6,522 nt of DNA from JAZNLR01 sp045579195 (GTDB lineage: Bacteria > Bacillota > Clostridia > Christensenellales > CAMQZB01): assembly GCA_045579195.1 (NCBI GenBank), contig JAZNLR010000015.1, forward strand, positions 1 through 6,522, in the 5' to 3' direction. The notes under the pieces are model-generated. The model saw only the letters and a list, made by a program, of their open reading frames with translations, had not been told where the DNA came from and searched no databases. Positions 5,075-6,522 of this stretch are shown one piece after another. Positions within the stretch are counted from its first letter, which is position 1. Each line of letters starts with the position of its first letter. The translations under genes were made by a program, and so were the position numbers.

Positions 5075-5184
5075 TTAGTTCTCATCCGAATTGGAGTTCT
5101 TTCTTTCCTGAAGCTTGTTGAGAACGCGGTTAATGAGGATGGAAACACCGGCAATCACAATGATGGTGACAAAATGGCAAGCAT
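5075..5184 (-). pseudogene. Tiny membrane peptide gene with apparent one-base frameshift
   Basis: On the minus strand an open frame ends in TAA (5077-5075). It encodes a hydrophobic helix VTIIVIAGVSILIN followed by a charged tail RVLNKLQERKNSN ending in SDEN. The frame stays open only back to 5191 and has no ATG; the sole internal start is a GTG (5158-5156) without a ribosome site. An ATG at 5184-5182 lies one base out of frame: MLAI, then the run of four T at 5174-5171. One more T there would join it to give a 36-residue peptide with one membrane helix and a polar tail. The size and layout resemble type I toxin peptides such as Fst, and equally many unrelated small membrane proteins, so no function is assigned. 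No strong ribosome site precedes the ATG (only AGG one base upstream). It sits after a structured leader with its own promoter. Confidence 0.45.
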
Positions 5185-5205
5185 ACCTAAATCATATTTT
5201 TTTGC

Positions 5206-5253
5206 AAAAAAAATCCGCTCGAGAAAGGCAAAGCGACTTTGACAATCTAGCGG
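5206..5253 (-). terminator. Intrinsic terminator / attenuator on the minus strand
   Basis: On the minus strand CCGCTAGA (5253-5246) pairs with TCGAGCGG (5222-5215), 7 of 8 positions. An inner perfect hairpin CAAAG-TCG-CTTTG (5241-5229) is enclosed, and eight T follow (5213-5206). It lies between a strong minus promoter and the small membrane peptide ORF, so it would end a short RNA or act as a conditional terminator of that gene. Confidence 0.75.
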
Positions 5254-5304
5254 TTTTGTGCGGTGTCGTGAGGTCCAAAGAACGAGCCCGTCAATTTTTG
5301 CCAC
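5206..5304 (-). ncRNA. Structured leader or small RNA of about 100 nt, unrecognised class
   Basis: The predicted transcript starts near 5304 from the 5340-5311 promoter and reaches the terminator T-run at 5206. Besides the terminator fold, its 5' end can pair with the inner part of the terminator. GGCAAA (5302-5297) pairs with TTTGCC (5232-5227), and TTGAC (5294-5290) with GTCAA (5243-5239), enclosing a possible internal hairpin TCGT/ACGA (5285-5282, 5269-5266). This fold cannot coexist with the terminator stem, the logic of a riboswitch or attenuator. I checked it by eye against glycine, preQ1, fluoride, c-di-GMP, ZTP, T-box and guanidine consensus features and recognise none. It could be an independent small RNA. 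Confidence 0.4.
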
Positions 5305-5310
5305 ACATTC

Positions 5311-5340
5311 ATTATAATACAATTGTAAATAAAAAGTCAA
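5311..5340 (-). promoter_or_regulatory. Minus-strand sigma-A type promoter
   Basis: Read on the minus strand, TTGACT (5340-5335) and a perfect TATAAT (5316-5311) are separated by 18 bases. The spacer contains the 10-bp palindrome TACAATTGTA (5318-5327), where a repressor could block RNA polymerase. It drives the structured RNA and small peptide region and is divergent from the tcdA promoter. Confidence 0.75.
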
Positions 5341-5361
5341 ATCAAAGGCTCTCCTAGATGA

Positions 5362-5379
5362 AAAACTTTCGGAAGTTTT
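5362..5379. repeat. Inverted repeat between divergent promoters
   Basis: AAAACTT (5362-5368) and AAGTTTT (5373-5379) are perfect 7-bp inverted arms around TCGG. The repeat lies between the -35 boxes of the minus promoter (5335-5340) and the tcdA promoter (5389-5394). It could be an operator shared by both promoters, or a weak terminator hairpin. Support is positional only. Confidence 0.3.
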
Positions 5380-5388
5380 GACCAATCG

Positions 5389-5417
5389 TTGAAAAAAATG
5401 AGGTGCTATGTTATAAT
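5389..5417 (+). promoter_or_regulatory. Sigma-A type promoter of tcdA
   Basis: TTGAAA (5389-5394) and a perfect TATAAT (5412-5417) are separated by 17 bases. The predicted transcription start is near 5424, 19 bases before the ATG. The ribosome site AGAGG (5433-5437) stands 5 bases from ATG 5443. Confidence 0.85.
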
Positions 5418-5442
5418 GATAAAAAGAAAATAAGAGGCAAGT

Positions 5443-6138
5443 ATGGAAGAGCGGTTGGAAAGAACAGAGATGTTGCTCGGAAAGAGCATGGAACAGCTGA
5501 AAAATGCAAGCGTGATCGTCTTCGGAATTGGGGGCGTCGGAGGATACACTGCAGAAGCGCTTGCAAGAAGCGGAATTGGCAAGATTGCACTTGTGGATGC
5601 GGATGTCGTTTCGGAGAGCAACATCAACCGGCAGATCATCGCACTCTCAAGCACGGTCGGGCGAAAGAAGACCGAAGTGATGAAAGAGCGCATCTTTGAA
5701 ATCAATCCGAATTGCGAAGTGACGACCTTCGATCTCTTTTATCTTCCTGAAAACGCGGATCAGATTGATCTTGCCGCGTTTGATTTCGTGGTCGACGCGA
5801 TCGACACAGTGAGCGCAAAGATCGAACTTGCTGTTCGAGCGACGGCATTAAACGTCCCTATCATCAGTTGTATGGGAACGGGAAACAAACTTGACCCTTC
5901 CAAGCTATGCGTCACCGACCTTGCAAAGACGTCTGTTTGCCCGTTGGCGCGCGTGATGAGAAGAGAGCTTCGTGCGCGCGGAATCACGCACTTAAAGGTG
6001 GTATATTCCACGGAGGAAGCCAAGAAGGACGAAGCATATGTCGGGGAGAGAACGCCCGGAAGCGTTGCTTTTGTTCCGTCCGTTGCTGGGCTGATGATCG
6101 CGTGGGAAGTTGTTCGAGAGATCGCATTTGAAAAGTAA
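5443..6138 (+). CDS. tcdA: tRNA threonylcarbamoyladenosine dehydratase (ThiF/E1-like)
   Basis: The 231-residue protein has the E1/ThiF adenylating fold. The nucleotide-binding loop GIGGVGG is at 28-34, the strand-end acid is in LVDADVV (Asp52), and the NINRQ signature (60-64) carries the Arg63 that contacts ATP phosphates. Other family features are GRKKTEV (73-79), VVDAIDT (116-122), GTGNKLDP (145-152), and the TcdA-type stretch VCPLARVMRRELR (165-177) followed by KVVYSTE. These separate TcdA (E. coli CsdL/YgdL) from ThiF and MoeB; there are no C-x-x-C zinc pairs as in MoeB/ThiF. The enzyme uses ATP to cyclise the t6A side chain at tRNA position 37 to ct6A in the cytosol, improving ANN decoding. 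The length is slightly short for the family, with a compact C-terminus. It is a single-gene unit with its own promoter and terminator. Confidence 0.93.
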   Translation: MEERLERTEMLLGKSMEQLKNASVIVFGIGGVGGYTAEALARSGIGKIALVDADVVSESNINRQIIALSSTVGRKKTEVMKERIFEINPNCEVTTFDLFYLPENADQIDLAAFDFVVDAIDTVSAKIELAVRATALNVPIISCMGTGNKLDPSKLCVTDLAKTSVCPLARVMRRELRARGITHLKVVYSTEEAKKDEAYVGERTPGSVAFVPSVAGLMIAWEVVREIAFEK

Positions 6139-6150
6139 AGAAAAGAGCGT

Positions 6151-6181
6151 AAAAAAACCGTCACAACTGTGACGGTTTTTT
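6151..6181. terminator. Bidirectional intrinsic terminator after tcdA
   Basis: The stem CCGTCAC (6158-6164) / GTGACGG (6169-6175) with loop AACT is flanked by seven A (6151-6157) and six T (6176-6181). Those runs extend the stem and give a T-run in either direction. It lies between the convergent ends of tcdA and the minus-strand gene ending at 6189. Confidence 0.93.
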
Positions 6182-6188
6182 GTTTGTC

Positions 6189-6522
6189 TTATTTTAACGG
6201 AGTTGCCGCGCTTTTGCTCCATTCCTGCATTAACGTCAGATCACCACTTCCTCCTGCGAGCTTTTGGAAGAGGTAAGCCTTGTCCTTCGGAGCACCGGGA
6301 ATATAGTCCTTTTCAATGGGATGAAACCGAATCGGGTCATTGAAAAGACCAAAGTCATCGTTTTGAGCGAGCGCATCAAACATTCGGAAATAATGCATCG
6401 CTTCCACGAAGGGGAGCTCCTCTTGAATCTCTTTCATCGCCACTTCAAGATTGCGGTATGAGCGTTCATCTCCGACAACAGAGCCTTCCCACCCGAGAAA
6501 CGTGTTTCTTCATATTTGTCAT
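6189..6522 (-). pseudogene. Unrecognised gene, 3' part, with apparent frameshift near the window edge
   Basis: On the minus strand an open frame runs from 6509 down to TAA (6191-6189). It encodes a soluble, coding-like segment including TFLGWEGSVVGDERSYRNLE, the stretch AMHYFRMFDALAQNDDFGLF, and DPIRFHPIEKDYIPGAP, ending in SAATPLK. A GTG (6443-6441) and ATG (6437-6435) lie inside, but protein-like sequence continues upstream of both, so neither is convincing as the start. The frame hits TGA at 6512-6510. The other two frames just upstream offer continuations: one base missing near 6504 would link to DKYEE (6520-6506), or one extra C at 6504 would link to an ATG at 6522-6520 (MTNMKK). I do not recognise the family. 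The gene probably continues or starts beyond the window, so it is both partial and apparently broken. It converges on tcdA at a shared terminator. Confidence 0.55.

Noticed and set aside
5197..5212. Perfect 16-bp palindrome TTTTTTTGCAAAAAAA as an operator
   Set aside because: It is made of the terminator's T-run next to an A-run with only GC between. Homopolymer symmetry gives little specificity.
5155..5385. 76-codon minus-strand frame over the structured leader
   Set aside because: It starts upstream of and covers the minus promoter, and reads through a strong terminator. Only its last few codons (MLAI) may belong to the broken small peptide gene.

Overview
The window looks like chromosomal DNA from a low-to-mid GC Bacillota, probably a gut-type Clostridia. 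This is inferred from strong Shine-Dalgarno sites, sigma-A type promoters (TTGAxx / TATAAT), many intrinsic terminators with U-tracts, a MgtE-type Mg2+ transporter and an XRE regulator carrying membrane helices and a zinc ribbon. No genus can be assigned. The first 800 bases are visibly more AT-rich than mgtE (hand counts on a few 60-base lines give about 35-40% versus 47-50% GC), which would fit separate ancestry of the ABC operon.

Layout. (1) 1-824: the tail of an ABC ATPase gene overlaps an ABC-2 permease gene that has an in-frame TGA at its ninth codon. (2) 825-1237: no gene is seen; it holds a perfect 18-bp LacI/cre-like palindrome, an intrinsic terminator and a promoter. (3) 1238-1858: an XRE regulator with two membrane helices and a zinc ribbon, whose terminator hairpin is built into the end of its own gene. 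(4) 1877-2264: a strong promoter, an operator-like inverted repeat at the predicted transcription start, a 28-codon cysteine-rich small ORF with a good ribosome site, and a long-range RNA stem ending in a T-run, all ahead of mgtE (2265-3683). (5) 3838-5010: a promoter with a near-perfect 25-bp palindrome in its early transcribed region drives a secreted lipoprotein that resembles five-bladed beta-propeller glycosidases. (6) 5066-5340, minus strand: a strong promoter, a structured leader of about 100 nt with two mutually exclusive folds (one an intrinsic terminator), then a frame-broken gene for a tiny membrane peptide. (7) 5389-6138: promoter and gene for the tRNA t6A dehydratase TcdA. (8) 6189-6522, minus strand: the 3' part of an unrecognised gene, also frame-broken near the window edge.

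Apart from the two ABC genes, the genes are separate transcription units divided by terminators. The least explained parts are the minus-strand leader plus small membrane peptide and the cysteine-rich small ORF ahead of mgtE. Three genes carry one apparent frame-destroying change each. That could be real decay or assembly error, and should be settled before any biology is built on it.
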